A stretch of 64,000 nt of DNA, taken from positions 6,944,065 to 7,008,064 of the forward strand of contig CM024171.1 of NCBI GenBank assembly GCA_013433145.1, in the 5' to 3' direction. The DNA comes from Ascaris suum. Its lineage: Eukaryota > Nematoda > Chromadorea > Rhabditida > Ascarididae. Numbering within the stretch: position 1 is the first letter of the stretch; each line of letters begins with the position of its first letter. Under the pieces are notes generated by a model that searched no databases, was not told the origin of the DNA, and saw only the letters and a list, made by a program, of their open reading frames with translations. Positions 44,001 to 56,000 of the stretch are shown in pieces. Both the position numbers and the translations under genes were made by a program.

Positions 44001-47000
44001 ATTGATGTTTTCTTTGTTGGCTTCAGCTGCATCCTTGCCACCTTCCACCAAATGGTTCCTCATCGAAGTACGTAGTGATTTGATCTTCTTGGTCAGTTCT
44101 CAAGTCCGAATTTATCATAGAGATTGCAAAATTGATATTGCGGTCGCTTTAGGGAGATGCCGAAAGTGAGGAACGGCGTCACATCGACATTGGGAGTTCA
44201 GATGAACGCCGAGCTGTTGGAGGCATCCGCGCGTTGCTGGGCACTTCTAGCGGCGCAGATGGCTGGCAATAGTGCGTCGACTTCACATCAGAATGAGGTC
44301 ATTTTGGCGGCGCTTCAGAACGCGGTTAATGTCGAGAAGGCAAAAGCTAAATTGAGTACTCGAAAAAATACTTCCACTACTGCTAGCACGCCAAGGTTTG
44401 TCACCACAGTTGAATCGTCGCCGCCTTTTGTTCTGTTTTTGGTTCAGGGTTACGCCTAGATAATTAAGGTGATTGTTCTCGATAGGCAGAAACGAAATGT
44501 TAGTTTGAGTTGACTACAGGGCTTATTTTATTGACCACAAACATCGGCAAAATCTTTGACTGCAAAGATGTTCAACAGCCGTTCCAACATATCGACGCGT
44601 TGTGGTTCGGAAGGGCCCCTTCCGGCTTGTATTAGCTGTTATATTATTGCTGAAATGGTACTATATATTGTCATCGAAAATAATCTGTGCACTCATCTGT
44701 TCCCTCACATACTTTTATGTGAATTCGTTTGGGTAATTTGTTCCAGTTAACTTATTCAATTTATTATTGATGCCAACTTCTAAGCGAGCGAAACATCTTT
44801 AAACGTTAACAGTAAACCTCATTCAGTACCTATCATTTTCGACGTATCCTCATTATTCATTATTGAACATGTCAGACACAGTTGCTACCTTCTTATCGCC
44901 AGTTTATGTTTTGATTGATGGCCCAATAATGCATATATTCCTGATATTTTTATACGGTTGCACCAAGTTTTTAAACTTCATTGGTGTTATTCTGTTATTC
45001 TTCATTTATACAAGCATTGGAGCAGCCATTCTCGAAACTTTTTTCGCTGAAGCAAAGGGTAGGTTCATTTTGTAGGTCTTAATCCGAGATATCCCATCCT
45101 CCTCCGTGCTCCCAAACACCTCATTTTAGCACCAGTCGCAGATGCGAACCACGTGCATGCGCGTCAAGTGAATCCCACCAAAGCTCTGCAATATCGTATT
45201 CACGTGCATCTGTCGACTCACCGCTTGACTTGTCGAGTCATAAGCCGAAAGTCGAGGAGCCGATAGTAGTTGATGACCGTGCCAGTTCAAGTGGTCGTGC
45301 AAGCACTGAATGCAACATGGATTCTGAAACCGCTAAGCGACGCACACAAGCTGACGCAGCACTCGTTCGCAAGCCTCTCGCTCTTGGGTACATTATTTAT
45401 ATTAATGTAGTTTGGAATAAAGAGAATTGGCAGATAATGGATTACTGGAGGGATAACATCCGCGTACTGGTTTTTTGAGAAACTTTTTGCACCGAGCCTT
45501 GAAAGATTTGTGGTTCTTTATACAAGAGGTCGTTTAATGTTATTCATTTTGTATCTGTATATTTAAATGAGTCACATTTTATTTTTTCTTATAGCCTCAG
45601 ATTTTTTGATTGATCATCTCCCCGTTCTCCTTTCTGACAGTCTGCATCTCTTCTGCTTTCATTGGAGTTTTTTTTAAAACTATGATATAATGCAAATGAA
45701 TCGTTGCAGATATGATCTCCTAATTTTTCGTGCCACTTTCTTCTATGAGTTTTTGCCCTTGAAGTCATTTCAGTATAATTGCTTTTATTTCTTATTGTTG
45801 GTTTCTTTGTGTTTTGTTCAACGAGTAATTTTTATAGATGGCGTCGGCAAACGTGCATTCGCTCGATAAGTGCGACAGGTGTGCGCGGTGATGTGATCTA
45901 CTATGCACCATGCGGCAAGCGACTTGGATCATACGCGGAAGTGATTCGGGTGAGCAGCATTCGTTTGATTTGATGGACCAGCAATATTTGAAGGCGGTCG
46001 AGGATTGGTTGCATTAGTTGAATTGGTTCAACTACAAATGCGTCAGCGGTGATAAATGGTCGCCTGTGAGCAGCCCGTATTTATTCCCCTCTTATCCCCA
46101 TCCCCATCCTGTTCAAGTATCACTTAAGTCGGCTGAGTTCGAAATTAATGTCGGATACTGCAGTCAAAAGATGCGTTGTGTGTGGGTTTTTTCATGAACG
46201 TTCTGGCCCTCTGAAAGAATCTTGGCATCATTTATTGTAGCGGGTTGATAAGAGGTGAATGACATGTGCTATTGTAATATTTCGTCCTTAGTTTTCGTGC
46301 TTTCGCCCCTTCCTCCCCATCTCCTAACTCCTCTCCTTCCTTCTCATCTTATCCCTTCCCATTCGCCCTGTCTGCCATCCTCGTTTCCGACTTTGTTTGT
46401 CTTTTTTTTTGAACGGCTTAACGAGAGAACGCACGGTGTTGAATAAGGAGGCTGTAGGAGTTTTGTTCCTGAATTTTAACTTCAATGCTGAAACGAATTT
46501 AGCATAAGCGATTATTGTAAAATTATGTACAATAAGCTATGTGTACAGATAAATCACTGCTTAATAAAAGTGTGGAGGTATTGCTTTATGCTTTGTGAAT
46601 ATTTCATCTTCTCATGTGCGATGGCCTTTATCATTTTTATCAAGTCTAGGATTTGTTTTGGTTTTCTTGCGTGAAGCCGCTTAAATCACATCCGAGGGAT
46701 TGATTTTAGCTGCTTAAACTGTTGCTTCCAAAGAACCAGAGGAAATGATCGTTTCTGTATGTAGCCGCAATCTCAGTCACTTGCGATTGATTGGTTCGCT
46801 GAATTGAAGTGGATGTTAAACAGAGAAGGGCGAGGAGAACTGAAGATGCTCCACCGTCCGTGCAAATTTTAAACGAGAAATTCGGAAGGATAGAAAGGGT
46901 GCGGAGTGGGATGGTTTTATGAGAGTCTTTTTTTGGTAACAAGTCATAATCAGATCTGCAATCTATTTTATATGATTTCAGTATTTGAATAAGAGGAACA

Positions 47001-50000
47001 TCACATCGATAGGTCGTGATCACTTCAGCTTCAGTTGCAAGGTGATCGTCGGTGAATTCATCATCATCAGGCCATCGACCGAGGGGTCGGACAAGGTTAG
47101 ATCTATGCTAGTTTGAGTGGCAGTTGGCGACGTTAATTACTCAGCAAGTGATATAGTGTTGAGGAATTTGTGATAAATGTGCTATATAGAAGGGTGTTTC
47201 GGATGGAATTTCTTCACATGTAGGCTGGGATTGCTGCTTATGACATAGGGTGAGGCGGCGAACGAAGGAGTGGATCTTTCCGTGTGACTGACTTATCCTC
47301 CAAAAATATAGCAGGTTGAATAGATGTCCGTTTTGTCACTCTTTGGCGTGGAAGTATAATTTTTTAGTTTTTGTCTGAATCTCCCTCTGATGCGAAATTT
47401 TTCCGCAAACAAGGACTTACGATGTACTTTTTAAAAGTTTTGGTGCGTCTATCTTTGAATGTGAGCGCGGGGAGGGCACTGTGGGGGAAAGGGAGAGGGT
47501 GGGGTGGGATGCAGAAATTTTTTTGAGGAAGAGGCGGTTGGGATGTATAGTAATTCCCCTTATAACAGCGTGTAGTCACGTTTATTGGTCTTAGTGCATT
47601 GCAGTGATCGACGATAGTTTATTTATGAAGGCATGAAGAGCAACGGGAGAATTTCAACGGGAGAACATTTTTTTCCATCTTCGAAAGTGCTCATTCACAT
47701 CCACTGAAAATGAGTGTTTGAGTGGTGATTCACCAAGGATGTAATTCATGCTGCCCTTCTTCTTTACTTCTCTGAAATGGGAACGAAATTGAAGTTTATG
47801 TTCGATGAGTGGAGTGATATTTGAAAATGTTACAGGCAATAACGAAGATTTCTGAGGAAGAAGTATTAGCAGAGATAGCACGCCTGTCGGGCCCTAGCGG
47901 ATCTCGCAAAGCTCCTCCCGCACAGCCAGCGACGACATCCATTGGCGAGCATTCTGCTAAAGCTAGCGGTTGGTCTTTGTTTCGTCCTAACTTTTATTGA
48001 GGTGCATCAATTATTCTATTTTGCATACCGTAACCGATAAATACACGTACTTGGTGCATTAATTATTTGTTTTTTAAATCATTCTTTTGTAAGTGAACTG
48101 TCATTGCTGTGCAGTTTAACGCATTTGACGTGAACATATTTTAGTCAGGGAGCACTTTTGTTTGTTTAGGCGTTGTGTCATAGAAGCAAATCAAATGTCG
48201 CCCTCTCTGTGATAGTCCCTCTGCTGTTTTAAACGAACTGAGGCATGGATGTGGATAATGGCTTCAAGTAGGTGCCACCTCTGAAAGTGCATGCATTTAA
48301 GTTACTCGCTCACCGGAAAAGAATGCCGATAAAAGCGTTGAAGATAAAGCGCTGCAACAGCTACAACGTCAGCTTCTACAGCAACAGGGCGACAAACTCT
48401 ATGCACAACTCTTGCTTGGTCTCGTACGTTGTTTTTTATTTTTCTTCGCGTCCCATTCCCTCCGTAGAAGATATGATTTACCTTGAAGCTTGGAATGGTA
48501 CTGATGTGATTAATGGTTCCGATATGTGAATGATTGTTTTGAGTGATGTAATTTCTTGTGCAAACAAAGAGAGGTTTCGAATTTGAAAAAAGGTACAGTT
48601 GAAAAGCTGACTTTGACATTTTTTTGGCTCCTTTTGCTATGTGTTGTCAATCATCGTACTCACAAGCCTCTTGAAGCGAAATTTCGCAAGGTTTCCTGAC
48701 CCACTCCTGATTTGTATGCAGAGACTGTAGTTCAGGAGACAGTAGACTGGAGATGCTCACATTGCTTGCTTCACTTTTTTATGCTGAACCAACAACACTG
48801 TAATGCTCTCGTCGACCAGGAATCAGACAAACGTGGCGCCCTTTTTGAAACTGATTTGATATGTAACTGAGCAAAACAAAAAGACGGAGAGGTAATAAGG
48901 ACGCTTAGGAAGAATTCCCCTCCCTAAACACATAAGAGAATCATAAATGGAAATTGTTGCCACTTTTCACGGCGTTATTCGTTTTCTTTAAAAAGTTTTC
49001 TGCGGAAGTTGTGTGTTGTTTAGGATTTGGCCTATATTTCGCAGATTAAACACAAATGAAGTTTGATTTGTATCCAAAGTATTCAGAGGCAAGTTTGATT
49101 TGTCTCTCTTTCAGGGTCAGCAATTGCAGCAGGCAACCGCTAAATCAGAGTCGTCACTGTCTTCGCCTTCCATTTCCACTTCGTCCACCACAGAAAAGAA
49201 AAAGCCAAAGGCAGGTTTTATCTGATTCGAAGAACGTCCTTTAAAAAATGATTTATTGCCGAAGCAGATTACTTTTTAAAGAGGTGATTTATCTGCTCGA
49301 AAAAGTTACGATGGGGTATGCTGAGAGATCAATTGAGGGGTTCACTATGCTTTATAAATCGTTGAGGCAATGTGAAGTAGCTTGGTCATATGATATGAGC
49401 CTTGTTCATCGAGACGGACTTGCTAGCCTTGAAGTTGTTGAACGAATACTTCGTTGCGGTTCATCAACGAATTCTTCTGCATATTAAGTCATATGTAATG
49501 AAAGTATTGACAGTGAGCAGTGGTCAGAAAATTCCGCAGTAACAGTGGAATAGATGATAGAGAGGCGTTACTGGAATTCAGATAACAACATGATAGCTTT
49601 TATTCAGTAAGCCTTTTAATACCGTGTCGGTTGAAATAGCTGATTTCCCTAAGCTAGAACAAGTTTTGGTTTCAAACCAACCTCTAATCATTAAAGTGCT
49701 GCTTGGTCGCGGTTTTGTGTTCACGTGGCCGTCGTAGTGAGATTAGTAGAACGGAACATGAATTCCCAGCCATATCAACTACTTGTCATTCTCTGGGCGG
49801 CGATATTCGCCCCCTTTGAGAATTTTTTGAGAAAGACATGCGAATTTGCGGCTCAACACAAAAATACCGCCGCTTTCTGTATTAATAGGGTCGAAAGCGA
49901 AGTCTGGAATCCTCGTTGGAATTTGCCTGATCGGTCACATCATGTGTGCTTTTGAAGTTTGCATCAACTAAGAGGTCACTCAAGCTGGAGTTATGGAAGC

Positions 50001-53000
50001 CGACGGATGTAGAGCGACATAGCATTCTGTAGCAGCTTCTGAAAAAATTATGGGCACTCGAGGCTAGAAAAGTTTGCTCGGTTTTTTTCACTTCGCTCGT
50101 GCAACGTCGTAAGAAAGAAGGAATCTTTTAGGGAACACTCTTACAAGCGGTCGGACGAACCGAATTATATCGGCGTTATTTCGCGCGTTTTATTATTTGT
50201 TGGCCATCTATGAATGCGGTTGGTTAAGTAAGCCAGATGCCAAAGCACTTATTGTGCCAGTTACTGTGATGCACTTCTCGACCTACATGTTTTCCGGCTG
50301 AAGCAGTGAAGAGTGGAAGTTCATAGAAATCTGACCCCTTGGCATTGTCAGAGTGGGTCGCTGCCAATTGATCTCTGTGCGAATATTTCCATACCGTTCG
50401 TTGATCCGTTTTGAAATAAGATGCTCATGGAAATTTATATGCAGGTTGAAGCTAATGCTGTACCGTTGGCCACTCCAACTCAGACAACAGCAAACGAGCC
50501 ATCTCTTGAGGACGAGAAGGCGAAGATGAAAGCAGAAGAGGAGGAGCGCATGAAAACAGTTAGGCAGCCGGTCGACGATCTCCTTCTTGAAGAGGCTAGG
50601 GTTCGTGTGTATGAAATTTCTGTTTGCTCTTCGGATTCATTTTGTGCTAGTTTTTCCTTTTTTAAACGTTCATCTAAATTGCTGGTTCGCGTTCTGTCGA
50701 TTATGCAGTGGCAGAAGGTGATTTTATTGGAGGCACAGGAAGGTTGTAGCATTTCGATGAGCTATAGTATTGCGGATGCAAAGTGGTTAGCAGTAGGATT
50801 AAATTCTTAGAAAAGATACTTCCGTTTGATGTAGACAAAGTTTAATATAGCACAAAATTCACATGAGTAGTCCATGAACTGGTTATATGCAAACCGAAAC
50901 GAGTTTTTTTTCCGGGGGGAGGGGACGAGCATAACTATCACTGAAACCGTCACCTGCATAAGTTGGGATGGTATACTAACTGCATCCGCATTAGCGCCCA
51001 CTTCATTGTGATGGTATCCTGTTATTTCCATTGCTCGTCGAGTTTACTTTTACGCATTATCTTCATTTATTCGCTTCTTCTCTTCACCCACCTCCGTTTC
51101 CAGTAGAGTTTCATTTCCGGGACTAAATGCGTCTGATTGTTTACGAACGTATTGTTTTGGTCTTTCCTGCGGTTCCAGCTGCTTCAGCCTCTACAATGAG
51201 CTTGGAGAGCGGAACCCACGAGATGCATGCTTTTAAGAATTTATTGCAGAAGCTGCCACAGCTTGATCGGATCGACAACCTCACAGTAACAGGTCCCGCG
51301 TTTGCCGATGCTTTAATGGTCAACGAGTTCGTGCACAATTTTGGTCACGTCCTTAAAATTGGTAGGTTCTTTTCATCGTATAGTTTGAGAGAATTATTTA
51401 CGACCTCTTTGTAGAAAGAGCTGAAATCGAGCCAGATTAGCAGCACGCCTCCAGGCCTGCCGAGAACTGAGCAGCTGAGAATATCGCGAGAGATGAGATC
51501 ATGCGTGCCATGCTGGGAAGTGGTCGTTATAGCCGAATTTTGCGATGTTTCGATTGGTTTTTGCATTAGGGTCTAAAAATTTATGCTTATAGGCTTAGAC
51601 AATTTCCATGAATAACTTCCGTTTGATGAGTTGAGCTGGCGACAAATGAGTATATCAGAATTTACAAAGAGTTTCCATAATAATCTGCCACATTCTGTAT
51701 TTTTGTCATCTGATTAGAAAAATCTCGCTAACAGGTTGGACGTATTATCGAAGAGCTGTCACGGTTTCCTGAGTTCTTAGTTCTAAGCTTTGTAAATTTA
51801 TGCTCCTGGGCTCAACGTTTTACTTATGTTAAATAAACTTATCCGCTTCCAATACTCGGATATATCCGTGGCCTCATTTGATGAATGGAAAATAAGGAGG
51901 TCACGAAACAAAAGAAAGATTTTTTGTCTATTTTTTTCCAGTCTTTCTGCCCCTTCATATCGTTTTTTCTCTTCGATTTTGATTTTGGCCCAAAGTTTTT
52001 TTAGTGTTCTCTTAATGGCTGAAGAGATTTAGCTTCCCTACAATTCAGTCAGGGAAAGTTTTACAGACTCATTCATTGAATCCTGGGAACTTCTTTTACC
52101 AGTTGCAGTTGAAGAGTGGAGAGATAGCAGCCTTCGTTAACCATCTCGTTTCATGCTCCATCCTAAGTAGTTTTCATTAGCTGATTTACTGGAATGGTAG
52201 TAGCAGCTAACCACTACAGAAATTTGCAGTGAATAGTGCCGAATATTGCCACGAAACTCATAATCTCGATGTCAATTTTACATATCTGCCGATGTGTGTT
52301 TTGATTGCTGGTATTATTGGAACGCTGAATGCCTTTCCTTGGGTCATAAAGGACTGCATATAACGTATCAATTTCTGCATAACATTGCATTTATTTTCAC
52401 GAGCGGTCATGCAGTCTGTCATACTTCGTTATGCGAGTCAAAGCGACTCCAACGGAGGATAATCATATGTGCTGAATTTAGCTTATGCATTTATTCTCTT
52501 GTAGTTGTCATCAGGTCGTTTGTTAGATTATCATCATGATCATCATTTGTGCATGGATGAGTGGCGAAATGCGCGATCGTCGGTCAAAGAATGTGTCTAC
52601 TATGCGCATTATGCCCAATTTCAAATGAAGTTCTCATCTGATGTCAGTCGCTTCTTTGCATGGCACTTCATCGGAGGAATACGGCTGATTGTTATTCTTT
52701 CAGACAAGCAAACGCTGCCCACCCTGAGTGAGTTCGTTGCCGGTCTTCAGAACGATGCCGCACACGTGAAGGGTTTTCTCAAGCTGACGAAGATTCTCCT
52801 GCAGTTGGTGCTCGAGTATCCGGGCTTACCGTCGGGTATCGCTGGCAGGACACCACTTGGACAGGCACTCAAGGACGTCGGTATTCATAGGGAGAACTAT
52901 TCGGAGCTAATGAAGATGTTCTTGCAGTCGAGAGACGAGCACGGCAAACAGGTGCTAATGAAAATGTTCTTTGTGGATGCTTCTTTGAACATATTTCAAG

Positions 53001-56000
53001 AAATTGTGGTTATCGTTCGCAATTAACTCATCGCCATGATTAACTACTCTTGAGCACGCATTTGAACACATAAACAGTTGGTGTTTAAGCACGCAGTTAA
53101 CTCATACATGCAGAAATTATTACTCTTGAGTGAAAAGCGATGCAGGTTTTTATTCGATGGTTTCAATTTTTGATCGATTTTGCAAGTTTGCATCTGCAAG
53201 GGGTGTTGTGACCAGTTTTTGCTCATGTGTACATTTATGTCTGCGTGTCTGTCTGTCTGACAGCTCCACATCGGAAACCACTGAAGCCAGAGTTACGAAA
53301 TTTTACGGTAAAATGCAGCTTATGAGATAATCTTTTGCATCGTCCTTCAAATTTATCAGTCATCAACTTCGAAAACGATTGGTTTTGTTTGTATCAACAT
53401 CGACATCAATTTTGTGCGTAGAAAAAACATCAGCAGACTTCGAGAAAATGGGCACATGAAGCTCTCGAGTTTTACTTATTCATATGCATCTTGCAGTCGG
53501 TCGAATCCAAAAAGCAACAATTTATAGGTTTCGGCGTTCGGTCAGATCAGCCAGGATTCGAATGCAGCACTGTGCTGCTTTCATATTAGCACACTGTAAA
53601 ATAATTAGGTATGATTAGTGGAACTACAAAAGTGCATATTGTACTAGCATCTGCTTTATCGTTTTTTCACTTACCTGTTTGATTGAGGAAGCGTAGTGGT
53701 GCAATGACGAGTACGTGCTCTGCAGCTCCGCTTACCAGGGCTGCTAGTTCTGTGAAATGCTGGCAGTTGTCACTTGTGAAAGCATCAGTGTTTCAAAAAG
53801 TATTTTGGTAGTGCTGATCCTGCCAAAGAATAATCTCTTGCATTTCAGATCAAATCCAAAATGCGTTCTCATAGCATCTATCCGTTATGTCGTTATGCCA
53901 AATGGGGTGGTGCTGTAAGGTGCATTATTGTTTCAGTTGGGTGCTCTCCTTGAAAATTGTTCATTCGAGAATCTCGATCCTGAATCAAAGGCCTCCATCC
54001 TGGCATTCCTTTGCAATGAGTTGCTCTATTGTCGAAATATAGTTCGCGAAATCGAAGGCAATATGGAGGAAATGACCCGTCTGAAGGGTGAGAAATGGCT
54101 TCGCGAGGGTAAGAGTCGTGCGTTACGTGCCGTGCAGGCTAGGAAACGAGCACATAATACTAAAAAGGTATGCCATCGACTTTCCTGCAAAGACTTTGTG
54201 CGCGCTTTTGCAGTTACAGGTGAATGACACTGTGAGTTTCAATGTCAGTTCGCAACAAAGACGTAAATTATGAATTTGAAATCTTGTGCAACGAACGCAT
54301 ACTCAGTTCCCAATAGTGCAAGAAAATATAAAATCCGTGTGAAAAAAGAGTTTCATAAAGCATAGCAACATATTAAAAGGGATAAAGTGAATGAAGGTCG
54401 TAAGAGCGAAGTTTATGGAATAATTATGAGGTGCATATCCCAAGAAGCTTTCTGCAAGTAGTGTTGAATGAATTATTTTGTTGGAATTCGTCGTTGTTAT
54501 CGAGGAACTGAAAATCTTAAGAATTTGAGAATTTGATAAGTATATCAAAAGACTGATTAAGGCATTAATCAGTCTTTTGATATGATTAGAATTTGATATG
54601 GTAATGTTATAGCTGCTATGTTTTGCTGACTGGTTTCGCGGTATGATTGTGATTGCTTGTTAGTCAACTGATGCTATAGTAGATTGTGTGGCTAACTTCA
54701 CACTATCGAAGTGGTCACAGGTAGGTGTGGCCATTGGATGTGACCAACGCATATGGCGAGACACCAGTTTCTTTGTCGGTGTTCAAGTTGCAATACCGAC
54801 GAATGCAAAAGCAATCAGTTTCCAAACATTTAATCGTTACTCGCATAAAGTTAATTCATATCGGTTTTATTTCTGAAATGCTTCAGTGGAATATGACAAT
54901 AAATATTTGCAAAATAAGAGAGAGATAGCAAACAGCACATCTATATCACAGTCTAATAATCCGCTTTTTAATGCTTCCTGCGTCCTTCCGGCATATTTTG
55001 ATGGCAAAACAGATCATAGAGGCGTTAAACATTTGCTTACATATGTTTGTACGGCTCAACTGGTAAGCATAAGAAGCGACGACAATGGCAATTAACAGAC
55101 ATATCCAGCATGTCAGGTGTTTTCTTAATAAAATTATTAGACCAGCTTAGATGATGTTTTTGGTCATAAAAGAACCGTTGTAATAAACAGCTGTGGCAAG
55201 CGTATGCGTAAACAAGATAGGAGTAAGCTTAATTCTATTATCCATTAATTTCATGCACAGTTGGCTGGATTCCAATCAGAAATGAATTTTTTGTTAGGAT
55301 TTCCACGAAGCGGCAGGTCACTCAGTAGGTGCACTATCCACGGAGCAAGTCGTCCAATACGTTGAGCTGCAAAGAGTGCATATCGCATCGAGCCTTCTGG
55401 GTGCATTTATCCTTGTTCAATTCGCTGTCTTTTTTGCAGCTGAAAATGGAGTTGGAAGAGACAGAATCTAGCCGTGCGGGTACACCAGGTTCGATGCGTT
55501 CAGAGGGATCCGATGAGAGGGAGCCGTCACCGATACCTGTTGTCCATCGGCTTAAGGCACTCACTCCAGGACTCGGACAATGCGATATCCTTACTCCGCA
55601 GGTCGGCTGTTAACTGATGTATAGGAAGTAGTCCGCTTTGGGGATGAGCATGCGAGTTCACGAAATTTGTTTCTTTCATTTCTTTCCTAACTAATAGAAA
55701 GCGGGGTCGGACGCTTTGTTTCCTTGGTTCTTTATAACAATGCAATCAAGAGATTTTGCGGAGCGGGGTATGTAAAACGGTGGAATTTCCTTGAATGTAT
55801 GGGTTTTGAACTGAGTGATGCTGAAGCTCTATATACGTATGAAGGGGAGAGGGGCGGGGAGAGTGAAGGGATGAGTCCATTTTATTGTTGAAGAAAATGT
55901 GTTGAGGAAATATGTTTTCTGAGGTATTGTTTTCAAAAGGAGCGGTAGGATTCTGTTTATCAAATTATCACTGAGACGCAAAAATTTCTTAAAAGTCTCT

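Noticed and set aside
53262..53309. Extra exon in intron 13 after a GTCTGACAG acceptor
   Set aside because: In phase 0 it meets a TGA after six codons, and the other phases do not match exons 13 and 14.
54680..54720. Extra exon in intron 14 ending CAG|GTAGGT
   Set aside because: The donor is strong, but both acceptors require phase 1 whereas exon 14 ends in phase 0.
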